Notes: generated by a model from the sequence alone, not told the origin. A stretch of DNA of 64,000 nucleotides from Herbaspirillum aquaticum (GCF_002213425.1 NZ_NJGV01000018.1:62001-126000), one strand, 5' to 3'; positions 10,908-19,361 are shown, counted from the first letter of the stretch. Made by a program: numbers and translations.

Positions 10908-11477
10908 ATGCGCCGCCTGCCTTCCCGCTTCCTCGCTGTCTTGCCCCTGATCGCCGCCCTGCTGCTGACCGCCTGCGCCACCACGCCGCCCCCGGCCGCG
11001 CGCAGCGATGTCGAACAATTGCTGAGCCTGCAGAAAACCCGGCTCGACGTGGCCGCGCCGGTAGCGCGCAGCAAATGGAATTCGCATGCGCCCATCGACG
11101 ATCCGGCGCGCGAGGCGGTGATCCTCGACGACGTCGCTGCCCGCGCACAGAAACTGGGACTGGATGCCGCATGGACGCGGCGCTTCTTCCAGGACCAGTT
11201 CGAGGCCGGCAAGATCGTGCAGCGCGACCTGCACCGCCAGTGGCGCGTGGAGCAGCGTGCGCCTTTCGCCAATCCGCCTGACCTGGCCTTGCAGGTGCGC
11301 CCGGTGCTGGACCGCCTCACGCCCGACCTGCTGGCGGCGCTGGCCCGCCTCAACGGCCACTGGTGCGAACCGGCCGTGCAGCGCGACCTGGCCGAGCTCG
11401 ATGCGGAAATCCTGGGCGCCGACTACGCCCCCGCCGTGCGCGAACGCGCCACCGAAGCACTGCGTTGCCAGCGTTGA
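10908..11477 (+). CDS. Exported chorismate mutase (AroQ gamma class)
   Basis: A 189-residue secreted protein. The N-terminus is a lipoprotein-like signal, with a hydrophobic core at about 8-20 and LLTAC as lipobox (Cys23). The mature part has the all-helical layout of the gamma class of AroQ chorismate mutases: LLSLQKTRLDVAAPVARSKW, then a second helix with FFQDQFEAGKIVQRDLHRQW. These provide the Arg/Lys residues that grip chorismate. Exported chorismate mutases convert chorismate to prephenate in the periplasm; their role is debated. The gene is divergent from uvrD. Confidence 0.85.
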   Translation: MRRLPSRFLAVLPLIAALLLTACATTPPPAARSDVEQLLSLQKTRLDVAAPVARSKWNSHAPIDDPAREAVILDDVAARAQKLGLDAAWTRRFFQDQFEAGKIVQRDLHRQWRVEQRAPFANPPDLALQVRPVLDRLTPDLLAALARLNGHWCEPAVQRDLAELDAEILGADYAPAVRERATEALRCQR

Positions 11478-11533
11478 ATTGCAGCCTTTGTGAGACATGA
11501 CGTCGCACAAAAACGACTAAGTTGCTGAATTGA

Positions 11534-11555
11534 CAGGCAAAAATCTTTTGCTGTC
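11534..11555. repeat. Near-perfect inverted repeat upstream of the MFS gene
   Basis: The segment GACAGGCAAAA-ATC-TTTTGCTGTC forms a hairpin or dyad with one extra base in an arm. It sits in the 194-base gap between the chorismate mutase stop and the MFS start, and overlaps a TTGACA hexamer at 11530-11535. It could be an operator for the MFS gene or a weak terminator; there is no clean -10 at 17 bases. Confidence 0.35.
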
Positions 11556-11671
11556 CTGCAGCATTTTTAGGGCGGGAGTAAAATTCGGTCTGGCTGTTCA
11601 CGCGCACACCGGCGCGCGCGGCCTGCTCATTCCGGTTTGCAGTTCCGGATTCACATTCCGACTTCCCCGCC

Positions 11672-12913
11672 ATGTCCGACGATTCCTGTAGTCCCAGTTC
11701 CACCGGCACGCCCGTGCCCGCCGCCGCGCCGCGTCCGCTGACGCCGGCCAAGGTCACCCGGCAGATCATTGCCACCGCCTTCTTCACCTTCCTGGTTTAT
11801 CTGGCCATCGGCATCCCGATGGCGGTGCTGCCGGGTTACATCCACCTCGACCTGGGCTACAGCTCGGTGATCGCGGGCCTGGGCATCAGCGTGCAGTATT
11901 TCGCGACCTTCGTGAGCCGCGCCAATGCCGGCCGCATGATCGACACGATGGGCGCCAAGCACACCGTCATGCGCGGCATGCTGCTGTGTTCGGCCAGTGG
12001 CGGCCTGTTGCTGCTCTCGGCGCTGGCGCAGCCACTGCCCTTCCTGTCGCTGGTGCTGCTGTTTGCCAGCCGCGCCTTCCTGGGCCTGGGCGAAAGCCTG
12101 GTCGGCACCGGCGCCATCATGTGGGGCGTGGGCCGCGTAGGTGCCGAGAACACCGCCAAGATGATCTCTTGGAATGGCATCGCCACCTATGCTGCCTTGG
12201 CCATCGGTGCGCCGCTGGGCGTGGTGCTGGACCGCTCGCTGGGCTTTGCCATGATCGGCCTGACTGGCATGCTGCTCACCGTGCTGGGCTATGTGCTGGC
12301 GCGCGGTGGTCCGGCAACGCCCGTGGTACAAGGCGAACAGCTGTCCTTCAAGCTGGTGCTGCGCAAGGTCTTTGCGTATGGCATGGGCCTGGCCTTCGGC
12401 ACCATCGGCTTCGGCTCGATCGCTACCTTCATCACCCTGTATTACGCCGATCAGCACTGGAGCGGCGCGGCCTTTGCGCTGACCGCCTTCTCATCGGCCT
12501 TCGTCGGTGCGCGCCTGCTGTTTGCCAATGTCATCACCCGCTTCGGCGGATATCGCGTGGCGGTGGTGTGCTTCCTGACCGAATCGGTCGGCCTGCTGCT
12601 GCTGTGGAGCGCCACCACGCCTGCCCTGGCATTGCTGGGCGCGGCGCTGGCCGGCTTCGGCTTTGCGCTGGTGTTCCCTTCGCTGGGAGTGGAAGCGGTC
12701 AACCTGGTGTCGCCCGCCAATCGTGGTGCGGCACTGGCGGCGTATTCCGTGTTCCTCGACCTGGCGCTGGGCATCACCGGTCCGCTGGCCGGGGCCATTG
12801 CCGGACAGCTGGGATATCCGCAGGTGTTCCTCTTCGCCGCCATTGCGGCCATTGGTGGAGTGGCCTTGTCGCTGTCCTTGTATCGCAGTGCGCAGCAGGG
12901 TGCAAAATCCTGA
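11672..12913 (+). CDS. MFS transporter (YhhS family)
   Basis: A 413-residue, 12-span major facilitator protein. After a roughly 30-residue Pro/Ser/Ala-rich tail, the spans begin at about residue 31. The loop after span 2 carries the MFS signature as SRANAGRMIDTMGAKHTVMRG. The whole resembles the E. coli YhhS/YfcJ group of putative arabinose or small-molecule exporters. It stands alone between the chorismate mutase and dps genes, with a dyad just downstream. The substrate is unknown. Confidence 0.88.
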   Translation: MSDDSCSPSSTGTPVPAAAPRPLTPAKVTRQIIATAFFTFLVYLAIGIPMAVLPGYIHLDLGYSSVIAGLGISVQYFATFVSRANAGRMIDTMGAKHTVMRGMLLCSASGGLLLLSALAQPLPFLSLVLLFASRAFLGLGESLVGTGAIMWGVGRVGAENTAKMISWNGIATYAALAIGAPLGVVLDRSLGFAMIGLTGMLLTVLGYVLARGGPATPVVQGEQLSFKLVLRKVFAYGMGLAFGTIGFGSIATFITLYYADQHWSGAAFALTAFSSAFVGARLLFANVITRFGGYRVAVVCFLTESVGLLLLWSATTPALALLGAALAGFGFALVFPSLGVEAVNLVSPANRGAALAAYSVFLDLALGITGPLAGAIAGQLGYPQVFLFAAIAAIGGVALSLSLYRSAQQGAKS

Positions 12914-12941
12914 TCTGATTGCCGTTGCAGTCGATGGGACG

Positions 12942-12973
12942 TCGGGCCGATAGATTTTGATTTATCGGCCCGA
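12942..12973. repeat. 11-bp perfect inverted repeat between MFS gene and dps
   Basis: Arms TCGGGCCGATA (12942-12952) and TATCGGCCCGA (12963-12973) flank a 10-base AT-rich loop. The motif TGATTTATCGG recurs 17 bases later at 12975-12985. No T-run follows, so it is either a weak terminator for the MFS gene or part of the regulatory region of dps, whose start is about 180 bases downstream. Confidence 0.5.
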
Positions 12974-13150
12974 TTGATTTATCGGGATGCATTTATCTCC
13001 AAAATGGATTGAAATGGGGAACGTCGCCCCCATCCTTTCATCAATACTTGTGTAGTCGCAGTTTGTCCGTTTGCGATTTGCAATAGAATCGCGGTGTTGC
13101 GCAATGTGATGTACCCGCTTACGAAAAACCGAACAGCTAAGGAGCGAATG

Positions 13151-13645
13151 ATGGCAAAGAAGAATGTGGCAGCCCCCTCGATCAACATCGGCATCAACGA
13201 CAAGGACCGCAAGAAGATTGCTGACGGCCTGTCCAAGCTGCTGGCAGACACCTACACGCTGTACCTGAAGACCCACAACTTCCACTGGAACGTGACCGGT
13301 CCGATGTTCAACACGCTGCACCTGATGTTCGAAGGCCAGTACAACGAACTGGCGCTGGCAGTGGACCTGATCGCTGAACGCATCCGCGCGCTGGGTTATC
13401 CGGCACCGGGTTCGTACAAGGAATTCGCCAAGCTGTCTTCGATCCCCGAAGCCGAAGGCGTGCCCAATGCGCAAGAGATGATCGCCCAGCTGGTGGCCGG
13501 CCAGGAAGCCGTGACCCGCACCGCACGTTCGATCTTCCCGACCGTCGATGCTGCCGCTGACGAGCCCACCGCCGACCTGCTGACCCAGCGCATGCAGCTG
13601 CATGAAAAGAATGCGTGGATGCTGCGCAGCCTGCTGGAAGGCTGA
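13151..13645 (+). CDS. dps: Dps-family ferritin-like DNA-protecting protein
   Basis: A 164-residue Dps. The inter-subunit ferroxidase ligands are visible in [13 protein letters not shown] (His and Trp) and in the helix following [25 protein letters not shown] (Asp and Glu). The Lys-rich N-terminus ([10 protein letters not shown]) is typical of DNA-binding Dps. The start at 13151 is set by AAGGAG at 13139-13144; a tandem ATG at 13148 is too close to it. A TAGAAT -10-like box is at 13084-13089. The protein stores iron and shields DNA in stationary phase and under peroxide. Confidence 0.95.
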   Translation: MAKKNVAAPSINIGINDKDRKKIADGLSKLLADTYTLYLKTHNFHWNVTGPMFNTLHLMFEGQYNELALAVDLIAERIRALGYPAPGSYKEFAKLSSIPEAEGVPNAQEMIAQLVAGQEAVTRTARSIFPTVDAAADEPTADLLTQRMQLHEKNAWMLRSLLEG

Positions 13646-13700
13646 CGCAAGAGTTGGTTCTTTTTGCGAGGCGTGTAAAGCGCTCGCACGCTGTATCCTG

Positions 13701-13736
13701 CAGCCCCGGTCGTTCACACGGCCGGGGCTGTTTTTT
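13701..13736 (+). terminator. Rho-independent terminator of dps
   Basis: The stem CAGCCCCGG/CCGGGGCTG (13701-13709 with 13722-13730) has a 12-base loop and is followed directly by six T residues. It lies 56 bases after the dps stop. Confidence 0.92.
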
Positions 13737-13815
13737 ATCGAGCGATAGCCTCGGCAGGACCGGTGTTAGTCAGTCGCGTCTTCAGCGCTTCATTGCCAAA
13801 GTCATCATCCGGGAG

Positions 13816-13845
13816 TTGCGAATTTCCACAAGGAAACATTAGAAT
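13816..13845 (+). promoter_or_regulatory. Predicted promoter of the toxin island
   Basis: TTGCGA (13816-13821) and TAGAAT (13840-13845) are separated by 18 bases. They are followed by GGGAGG at 13865-13870 and an ATG at 13879. The promoter lies after the dps terminator, so the toxin region appears to be transcribed independently. Confidence 0.5.
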
Positions 13846-13878
13846 GCGGGCCAGTGTTGCATCAGGGAGGGATACTTG

Positions 13879-14137
13879 ATGAGCACAGGATCTTCGCATG
13901 CCCAAAGCGCCCCCGGGTCTGGAACAGCTGCTTCCGGACACTCTCCACGCCCGCACTCTGCGGCAGGCTTTTCCGTATCACCCCGTCTCCCAAAATGAAC
14001 CGCTAGTCAACCGGCTTGACGCCAGCGAGCGCTGTTCACGCGACTTTGCTCTTGCGCGCTCGACCGATCACACCTGGCTTGGCCTAAACGACTTGCCCTG
14101 CGCCCCGGTCGACATGACGCGGGATGCAGCGTCATGA
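13879..14137 (+). pseudogene. Short or split open frames in front of the SHH toxin gene
   Basis: A well-placed ribosome site (GGGAGG) precedes ATG 13879, which is in the same frame as the toxin at 14134. That frame closes after 39 Ser/Pro/Gly-rich codons (TGA at 13996) and has another TGA before 14134. A second frame is open from ATG 13898 to a TGA that overlaps the toxin ATG by four bases. Its 79 codons show chromosome-like third-position GC and translate to a plausible protein ending DMTRDAAS. Either this is a small coupled gene, or the N-terminal part of a longer toxin has been broken by frameshifts. I recognise no domain in it. Confidence 0.35.
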
Positions 14138-15033
14138 CGACCAAAGGCGTCATCCTCGAACAGGCTGACAGGTCGTTCACGCACATCGAACCGCACGGTG
14201 GCGGCGCCAATGCAGCCATCAAGGCAGAGACTGAGGCCGAGAAAACGTTTTGGCAGAAGTCCAGTCCGTGGGTGCACGGTGTGCTGGGCGTGGCCAGTTT
14301 CGTTCCTGGGTTGTCGGTCATCACGGGTGCGATCGATGCGGCGATCTATACCGCCGAGGGCGACTACGTTGAAGCGGGGATTGCTGCGGCGAGCATGATC
14401 CCGGGTGGCAAGGTGGTCACGACGGCAGGCAAGGTCGCCAAGCGAGCAGTCAGCGCGGCAAGAGTCACCAAGGGAGCCCGCGAAGCTGAAGAAGCGCTCA
14501 AGGCTGCCAAGGCCGCTAAAGAAGCGCAGGAAAACGCCAAGGTGGCGAAGGACGTCAATGCAGCGACGGCGGCCTCAGGAGGTAGCGGAGGCAAGAGGGG
14601 CGGCAAAGATACCACGATCAAGGGAAGGAAGAAGGGGCCTTGTGATCATCTCCGACAGGGAAGCGGCAAAGGGCCATATCGAGGGGGAGCACACGGCAAG
14701 ACGAGCAGGCCAAGGAACGATGGAAAAGATTCGCATCACATGCCGGCTAATGATGCCAGTCCATTGAAGCACAATGACGGACCGGCAATCCAAATGGCCC
14801 CTGGAGACCACTCGAAGACAGCTAGCAACGGCCAAATGCCAGGCTCGATCGAATACAGAAATGCCATTGAATCGTTAATTTCACAAGGAAAGTGGAGAGA
14901 TGCAGTGGCGATCGAGATTCGAGATGTAAGAAAGGTCGCTAAAGGAGCTGGCGAGGCCAAAAGGTACAACGAGGCAATGCTTGAAATGCTGGAATATTTT
15001 AAATGTCTTGAGAAGAACTCTCTTTTAAGGTGA
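14134..15033 (+). CDS. Polymorphic toxin module with C-terminal SHH-type nuclease
   Basis: The protein has 299 residues. Residues 45-100 are a Gly/Ala-rich hydrophobic stretch (LGVASFVPGLSVITGAIDAA, then AGIAAASMIPGGK) like the pre-toxin segment of RHS and other polymorphic toxins. Residues 110-195 are Lys/Ala- and Gly-rich linker. Residues 195-299 form a compact domain with DSHHMPAND (SHH at 200-202) and APGDHSKT (His226), the signature of the HNH/EndoVII-like Tox-SHH nucleases. There is no RHS, PAAR or signal sequence, so the module is an orphan or truncated C-terminus. The downstream gene starts six bases later, as expected for immunity. Confidence 0.75.
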   Translation: MTTKGVILEQADRSFTHIEPHGGGANAAIKAETEAEKTFWQKSSPWVHGVLGVASFVPGLSVITGAIDAAIYTAEGDYVEAGIAAASMIPGGKVVTTAGKVAKRAVSAARVTKGAREAEEALKAAKAAKEAQENAKVAKDVNAATAASGGSGGKRGGKDTTIKGRKKGPCDHLRQGSGKGPYRGGAHGKTSRPRNDGKDSHHMPANDASPLKHNDGPAIQMAPGDHSKTASNGQMPGSIEYRNAIESLISQGKWRDAVAIEIRDVRKVAKGAGEAKRYNEAMLEMLEYFKCLEKNSLLR

Positions 15034-15039
15034 CGAGAA

Positions 15040-15495
15040 ATGAATGAAGACGAATCGTTCGAAATCATCCCGTATATTGGAGCGAAGAAAATATGCTTCG
15101 GTATGACGCCTCATGAAATTGAGAAAATTTACGGTCCCGCAGACAGCGTAACTTTCAATCATCTGAAGCAGAGAGTGGAATTCCGCAGCTTCACAAATAT
15201 AGGCTATTCGCCCGGGTCTGCCGAAACCGTATCTCACATCGGCTTTGGACGGCAGATGGAGAACGTCCGATTCAAGGACAGCAATATATTCCTCGATGAA
15301 GAAAGCGTCGTTCTTGAGAAGCTGGTCGCGGAAGACGGCAACCCGTTCACATACCTTGGATTCATCGTTCTTTTCAAACTTGGAATAACACTCACAGGAT
15401 TTCACGATCAAAACGTTTCTCAGAAGGCTCTTACCATGTTCCCACGCGGCGCTTGGGACAAGTGGCTCCCGAAACTCAAACCGTTTCCCCAATAG
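15040..15495 (+). CDS. Putative immunity protein 1 of the SHH toxin
   Basis: A 151-residue acidic soluble protein starting six bases after the toxin stop, with AAGGTGACGAG as ribosome site. Its core IGAKKICFGMTPHEIEKIYGPAD and C-terminal FKLGITLTGF...RGAWDKW align with the two genes downstream (VGPLKFGMTRDEV..., FKLGLAVHGF...KGRWD). All three are therefore paralogues of one immunity-like family. Immunity is inferred from position directly behind the toxin. Base composition is visibly AT-richer than the flanking housekeeping genes. Confidence 0.7.
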   Translation: MNEDESFEIIPYIGAKKICFGMTPHEIEKIYGPADSVTFNHLKQRVEFRSFTNIGYSPGSAETVSHIGFGRQMENVRFKDSNIFLDEESVVLEKLVAEDGNPFTYLGFIVLFKLGITLTGFHDQNVSQKALTMFPRGAWDKWLPKLKPFPQ

Positions 15496-15692
15496 CATTG
15501 AAGAGGAAAAACACGACCAAAGATTTTTTCCTTTCGTGACACTGGCCGACCTAGTTGCAAGACATTGGGCCCGTTCATGAATTTCATATTGGAACCTGTC
15601 GTGACAAGGAAATGAGATGAGAGACGAAGGATTCAAATATTTTATTAGCAACTTCGGCGAGGCGACCAAGAGTTCGCCGGGACAGGTTAAGT

Positions 15693-16115
15693 ATGCAAGA
15701 ACACATCATCACATCGTACGTAGGCGTCGGGCCGCTCAAATTTGGAATGACTCGGGACGAGGTTCATCAACTACTGGGCAAGCCGCAATCTTCAAAAAAG
15801 AGCCGCTTCTTTGAAGAATCGAGGGAATGTTGGGGCGACAACGGCTTGCAGCTGACTTTTTCGGAAACCGGGGATGGGCTATTGGAGATTGGCCTTTGCC
15901 CCAATCTCGCCAATGTGCAGTTCAATGGCCTCAAATTATTCGAGGTGCCGGGAGCGGATGTGTTCAAGGCTCTCCATGATTGGGACGATGCACCACTGGA
16001 TAGAACTGGTACAAGTGTCTTTTTTAAACTCGGATTGGCTGTGCATGGTTTTTTGGACGACGATGACAGTGACAAGGCAGTCGCGGCTTTTGTAAAAGGA
16101 AGATGGGATGAATAA
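15693..16115 (+). CDS. Putative immunity protein 2, C-terminally shortened
   Basis: A 140-residue protein close to the next gene: MQEHIITSYVGVGPLKFGMT against MREHIVMSYVGVGPLRFGMT, with LFEVPG and LHDWD in common. It stops right after KGRWDE, where the paralogues continue with W..K..KP(Y/F)P, so about ten or more C-terminal residues are missing. Another open frame (15617-15814) with its own AAGGA site overlaps its 5' end. A 197-base AT-rich gap separates it from immunity gene 1. Whether it still neutralises a toxin is unknown. Confidence 0.62.
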   Translation: MQEHIITSYVGVGPLKFGMTRDEVHQLLGKPQSSKKSRFFEESRECWGDNGLQLTFSETGDGLLEIGLCPNLANVQFNGLKLFEVPGADVFKALHDWDDAPLDRTGTSVFFKLGLAVHGFLDDDDSDKAVAAFVKGRWDE

Positions 16116-16267
16116 GCATACGCAAAGGAACTTGCATCCTCTTATCTCGCGCTTCCTCATCCATCGCCTCCATCGGCCAGGGACCGACAAGCCGGCAAAA
16201 GCGAATCCAATATGCACCTGATTTTGATATTTCTCGAAGGGCAGTGCTTACTGCCTTGGGATCTAGT

Positions 16268-16807
16268 ATGCGAGAACACATCGTCATGTCTTACGTCGGC
16301 GTCGGACCGCTCAGGTTTGGAATGACTCGCGACGACGTTCATCAACTTATAGGCAATCCTTTATCTATCGATAAAAGCGGAGGCTCGGAGGAGTTGACAG
16401 AATATTGGAGCAACAACGGTCTGCAACTAACCTATTCGGAAATGGATGAAACATTGTTAGAAATCAGCTTGTACCCAAATCTCCAAAACGTCCAATTGAA
16501 TGGACTTAACTTGTTCGAGGTTCCGGGCACGCAGGCATTCAAGCTTCTGCATGATTGGGACAATGCTCCGCTAACAATAGTTGGCGTGAGTATCTTTCTC
16601 AAACTGGGATTAGCAGTGAATGGGTTTTTGCACGACGATGACGGTGCCAAGTCGGTAACGGCTTTCGCAAAAGGAAGATGGGATGACTGGCCACCCAAAA
16701 AAATGAAGCCTTATCCTTCGAGACCTTTACAAAAGAATTGGCTCAACCAAGCGAAAAAGACAATGGAATTCGCGAATATACAAAAATATTCCCCATGTTG
16801 GAGCTGA
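16268..16807 (+). CDS. Putative immunity protein 3
   Basis: A 179-residue paralogue of the two preceding genes. It begins MREHIVMSYVGVGPLRFGMT by alignment with copy 2; a GTG at 16244 in the same frame is an alternative start. It keeps the full core and continues through KGRWDDWPPKKMKPYP to a longer Lys-rich tail. The frame is open back to 16112, but that stretch looks like no known domain. Tandem arrays of related immunity genes are typical of polymorphic toxin loci that swap toxin ends. Confidence 0.65.
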   Translation: MREHIVMSYVGVGPLRFGMTRDDVHQLIGNPLSIDKSGGSEELTEYWSNNGLQLTYSEMDETLLEISLYPNLQNVQLNGLNLFEVPGTQAFKLLHDWDNAPLTIVGVSIFLKLGLAVNGFLHDDDGAKSVTAFAKGRWDDWPPKKMKPYPSRPLQKNWLNQAKKTMEFANIQKYSPCWS

Positions 16808-16839
16808 CGACGATTTAACAATCTCTGCTTTTTTTCTTG

Positions 16840-16946
16840 CCGTTCGGACCGAGTAGCCGCACTGCGGCGTATCGAAGGCGCAGCTGCGCTGGTGTGTCTT
16901 CGGTGCGTCTTCGATACGACCCTGCGGGTCTACTCAGTCCGAACGG
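16840..16946. repeat. Cloverleaf-forming inverted repeat (REP-like element)
   Basis: The outer stem pairs 16840-16855 with 16931-16946 (16 bp, one mismatch). A second stem pairs 16869-16881 with 16905-16917 (13 bp, one G-T wobble). Between the stems each side carries its own small hairpin: GCCGC-ACT-GCGGC (16856-16868) and GACCC-TGC-GGGTC (16918-16930). These differ in sequence but keep their self-pairing. It lies between the last immunity gene and thiE, both of which end towards it. It resembles intergenic repeat families of Betaproteobacteria. Confidence 0.8.
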
Positions 16947-16968
16947 TCAGGGAGTACGAAGATGGGCC

Positions 16969-17601
16969 TCAGCGATACAAATCCGCCAACTCCCGCGTCT
17001 TGCGCTCCCCCACCGGCACCAGATACACGCTGCTGATGACGGCCACCATGTCAGCCCCCTGCGCCACCAGCGGCGGCGCGTTCTCCAGCGTGATGCCGCC
17101 GATCACCACCACCGGCAAGGGGATCTCGCGCTTGGATTGCGCAATGATTTCCGGCGCGGTCCGGAAATCATATTTTTTCACGCGCGACGGATAGAAGCCC
17201 CCGAAGGCGACATAACTGGCGCCATCGCGATACGCCGCATGGGCCAGCTCCAGCGTACCGTAGCAGGATGCCCCAACGATGCGCTCCGGCCCCACGGCCT
17301 TGCGCACCTCGGCAATGGAGGCATCGGTACCACCGACGTGGATGCCATCGGCATCGATCTCCAGGCACAGGTCTACATGATCATTGATGATGAGCGGCAC
17401 ATCATATTGCCGGCACAGCGCCAGCAATGCCGAAGCCTGTGCGCGGCGTTGCTCCACGCCGGCGGTCTTGTGGCGGTACTGCACCAGCGCAGCACCGTTC
17501 TGCAAGGCCAGCTCGGTGGCGGCCAGCAATTGGGCGGTGTCATCCCAATCCGGCGTGACGATGTAGAGGCCACGCAGATGCGTTGCGTACTGGGGTTTCA
17601 T
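16969..17601 (-). CDS. thiE: Thiamine-phosphate synthase
   Basis: A 210-residue TIM-barrel enzyme that joins HMP pyrophosphate and thiazole phosphate. Diagnostic segments are LYIVTPDW, QYRHK(T), INDHVDLCLEIDADGIHVGG, VGASCY and VVVIGGITLENA...GADMVAVISSVY. The start at 17601 is one base beyond the thiD stop, so this is the last gene of the operon thiC-S-G-D-E. The cloverleaf repeat lies just after its stop. Confidence 0.96.
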   Translation of the reverse strand: MKPQYATHLRGLYIVTPDWDDTAQLLAATELALQNGAALVQYRHKTAGVEQRRAQASALLALCRQYDVPLIINDHVDLCLEIDADGIHVGGTDASIAEVRKAVGPERIVGASCYGTLELAHAAYRDGASYVAFGGFYPSRVKKYDFRTAPEIIAQSKREIPLPVVVIGGITLENAPPLVAQGADMVAVISSVYLVPVGERKTRELADLYR

Positions 17602-17602
17602 G

Positions 17603-18475
17603 TCAGGCTCCTGCCGCGACGGCGGCATCAATAACAGGTTCAAAGGCAGGCACGCGGTTGGGGATGCGCTGCCCGTCAGCAATCGCATAGGACGTCGACA
17701 GCGCCTGCTGCGTATACTGCTGCGCCAGGTCGATGGCCTCGCGCATGGGCAGGCCGCGCGCCAGGCAGGCCGACAGCGCGGCCGCAAGGGTGCAGCCGCT
17801 GCCGTGGAATTCATCGGGCAGGCGGGTCCAGCGCCAGCGCGCACTCTCGATGGCCTCTTCGTCAAACCCGGAACGCAACGATTGTCCGTACCAGCGATTG
17901 ATCACATCCTGCTCCTGCGGACCATGGCCCCCCTTGAGCAGCACATGCGCACAGCCACGCTCCATCAGCAGGGCCGCCTGCCGCGCCGGATCGACATCCC
18001 CGCACAGGCGCCGCGCCTCGTTGAGGTTGGGGGTGATGACGGTGGCCATTTCGTACAGGGGTTCGATCACCCGTGCGGCATCGTCGCGCGAGAGCTGGTC
18101 GCCCTTGCCGTTGGCCAGCACAGGATCGAGCACCACCGGCAAGTGCGGATTGCGCGCGCGCAGATGGCGGATCAGGTCGGCGATCACTTCGGCATTCTCA
18201 CGACTGCCTGCAATGCCCAGCTTGACGGCGGCAATGTCGAAACGATTGATCAGCACCTGCGCCTGGTAGCGCACCAGGTCAGGGTCGAGCGCATGCACGG
18301 CAAACACGCTGACGTTGTCCTGCACCGTCAATGCGGTCGGCACCGACAAGGGATGCGCACCCAGTGCCGTGATGGCCGGGATATCGGCCTGCATGCCGGC
18401 CCCGCCGCTGGGGTCGGAACCGGAGAAGACCAGCACGCAGGGCGGCGTGGAACGATAAGCTGCCTGCATGCTCAC
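17603..18475 (-). CDS. thiD: Hydroxymethylpyrimidine/phosphomethylpyrimidine kinase
   Basis: A 290-residue ribokinase-fold kinase. [19 protein letters not shown] is the ThiD N-terminal signature, [15 protein letters not shown] and LLKGGHGP follow, and the C-terminal anion-hole/catalytic region is [14 protein letters not shown]. The chosen start is a GTG that overlaps the thiG stop (GTGA); an ATG two codons in (18469) is equally possible. It phosphorylates HMP twice to give HMP pyrophosphate for ThiE. Confidence 0.95.
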   Translation of the reverse strand: MSMQAAYRSTPPCVLVFSGSDPSGGAGMQADIPAITALGAHPLSVPTALTVQDNVSVFAVHALDPDLVRYQAQVLINRFDIAAVKLGIAGSRENAEVIADLIRHLRARNPHLPVVLDPVLANGKGDQLSRDDAARVIEPLYEMATVITPNLNEARRLCGDVDPARQAALLMERGCAHVLLKGGHGPQEQDVINRWYGQSLRSGFDEEAIESARWRWTRLPDEFHGSGCTLAAALSACLARGLPMREAIDLAQQYTQQALSTSYAIADGQRIPNRVPAFEPVIDAAVAAGA

Positions 18476-19281
18476 GCCACGCGGCCGGCCATCGGGGAGG
18501 ACGGCGAGGCGGCAAACTTGCGCGGGATGCGTCCCGCGAGGAAGGCTTCGCGGCCCGCTTCCACCGCCAGTTTCATGGCGCGCGCCATGCGAATCGGATC
18601 GCGTGCACCGGCAATGGCGGTATTCATGAGCACGCCATCACAGCCCAGCTCCATCGCAATGGCCGCATCGGAGGCCGTGCCCACGCCGGCATCGACCAGC
18701 ACCGGCACACGCGCCTGTTCGATGATGAGCGAGAGATTCCAGGGATTCAGGATGCCCATGCCCGAACCGATCAGCGAGGCCAGCGGCATGACGGCGGCTA
18801 CGCCCAGGTCTTCCAGCATGCGCGCCTGGATCGGATCGTCGCTGCAATAGACCATCACGTCGAAGCCATCCTTGACCAGGGTCTCGGCGGCCTTCAGCGT
18901 TTCGGGCATGTTGGGGAAGAGCGTCTTCTCGTCGCCCAGCACTTCCAGCTTGACCAGCTTGTGGCCTCCCAGCAGCTCGCGCGCCAGTTGCAGCGTGTAG
19001 ACCGCATCGGCAGCGTTGTAGCAGCCAGCCGTATTGGGCAGGATGGTGAATTCGGAGGGCGGCACCGCGTCCAGCAGGCTGGGCGCATTCGGGTCCTGGC
19101 CGATATTGACCCGGCGGATCGCCACCGTGATGATCTCGGCACCGCTGGCGACAGTCGCCGCGCGGGTTTCGTCGAGGTCCTTGTATTTGCCGCTGCCCAC
19201 CAGGAGGCGTGAGCGATAGGTCTTGCCGGCGATGGTCAGGCCCTTGTCCTCGGTGAGGTGGGGGGCGTCGTTCATGTTCAT
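18472..19281 (-). CDS. thiG: Thiazole synthase
   Basis: A 269-residue TIM-barrel protein that forms the thiazole ring from deoxyxylulose phosphate, ThiS thiocarboxylate and dehydroglycine. Family marks are [48 protein letters not shown] and [14 protein letters not shown]. Lys in VKLEVL is the expected imine former. The start at 19281 is preceded by AAGGAA. The gene follows thiS. No thiO or thiH is present in the operon to supply dehydroglycine. Confidence 0.95.
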   Translation of the reverse strand: MNMNDAPHLTEDKGLTIAGKTYRSRLLVGSGKYKDLDETRAATVASGAEIITVAIRRVNIGQDPNAPSLLDAVPPSEFTILPNTAGCYNAADAVYTLQLARELLGGHKLVKLEVLGDEKTLFPNMPETLKAAETLVKDGFDVMVYCSDDPIQARMLEDLGVAAVMPLASLIGSGMGILNPWNLSLIIEQARVPVLVDAGVGTASDAAIAMELGCDGVLMNTAIAGARDPIRMARAMKLAVEAGREAFLAGRIPRKFAASPSSPMAGRVA

Positions 19282-19361
19282 GTCGATTCCTTGTCTGTAA
19301 GAGCTGCGTGCCACGGGAGGCGGCGCCTGGAGGCTCCAGCGCGCCGCCGCGGAACAATCGT

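Noticed and set aside
10800..11510. N-terminal extension of uvrD to 11510
   Set aside because: The added stretch lies antisense over the chorismate mutase gene and has no helicase features; the Q-motif and Walker A begin right after the ATG at 10799.
15617..15814. A 65-codon frame (MRDEGFKYFISNFGE...) overlapping immunity gene 2
   Set aside because: It has a fair ribosome site, but most of it lies out of frame over a clear paralogue of the neighbouring genes. Its first 25 codons might be a toxin remnant, which I cannot support.
16840..16946. Cloverleaf read as a tRNA or tRNA-like gene
   Set aside because: The arms do not have tRNA arm lengths, and there is no T-loop GTTCRA or CCA-proximal acceptor pattern; it fits an intergenic inverted repeat better.
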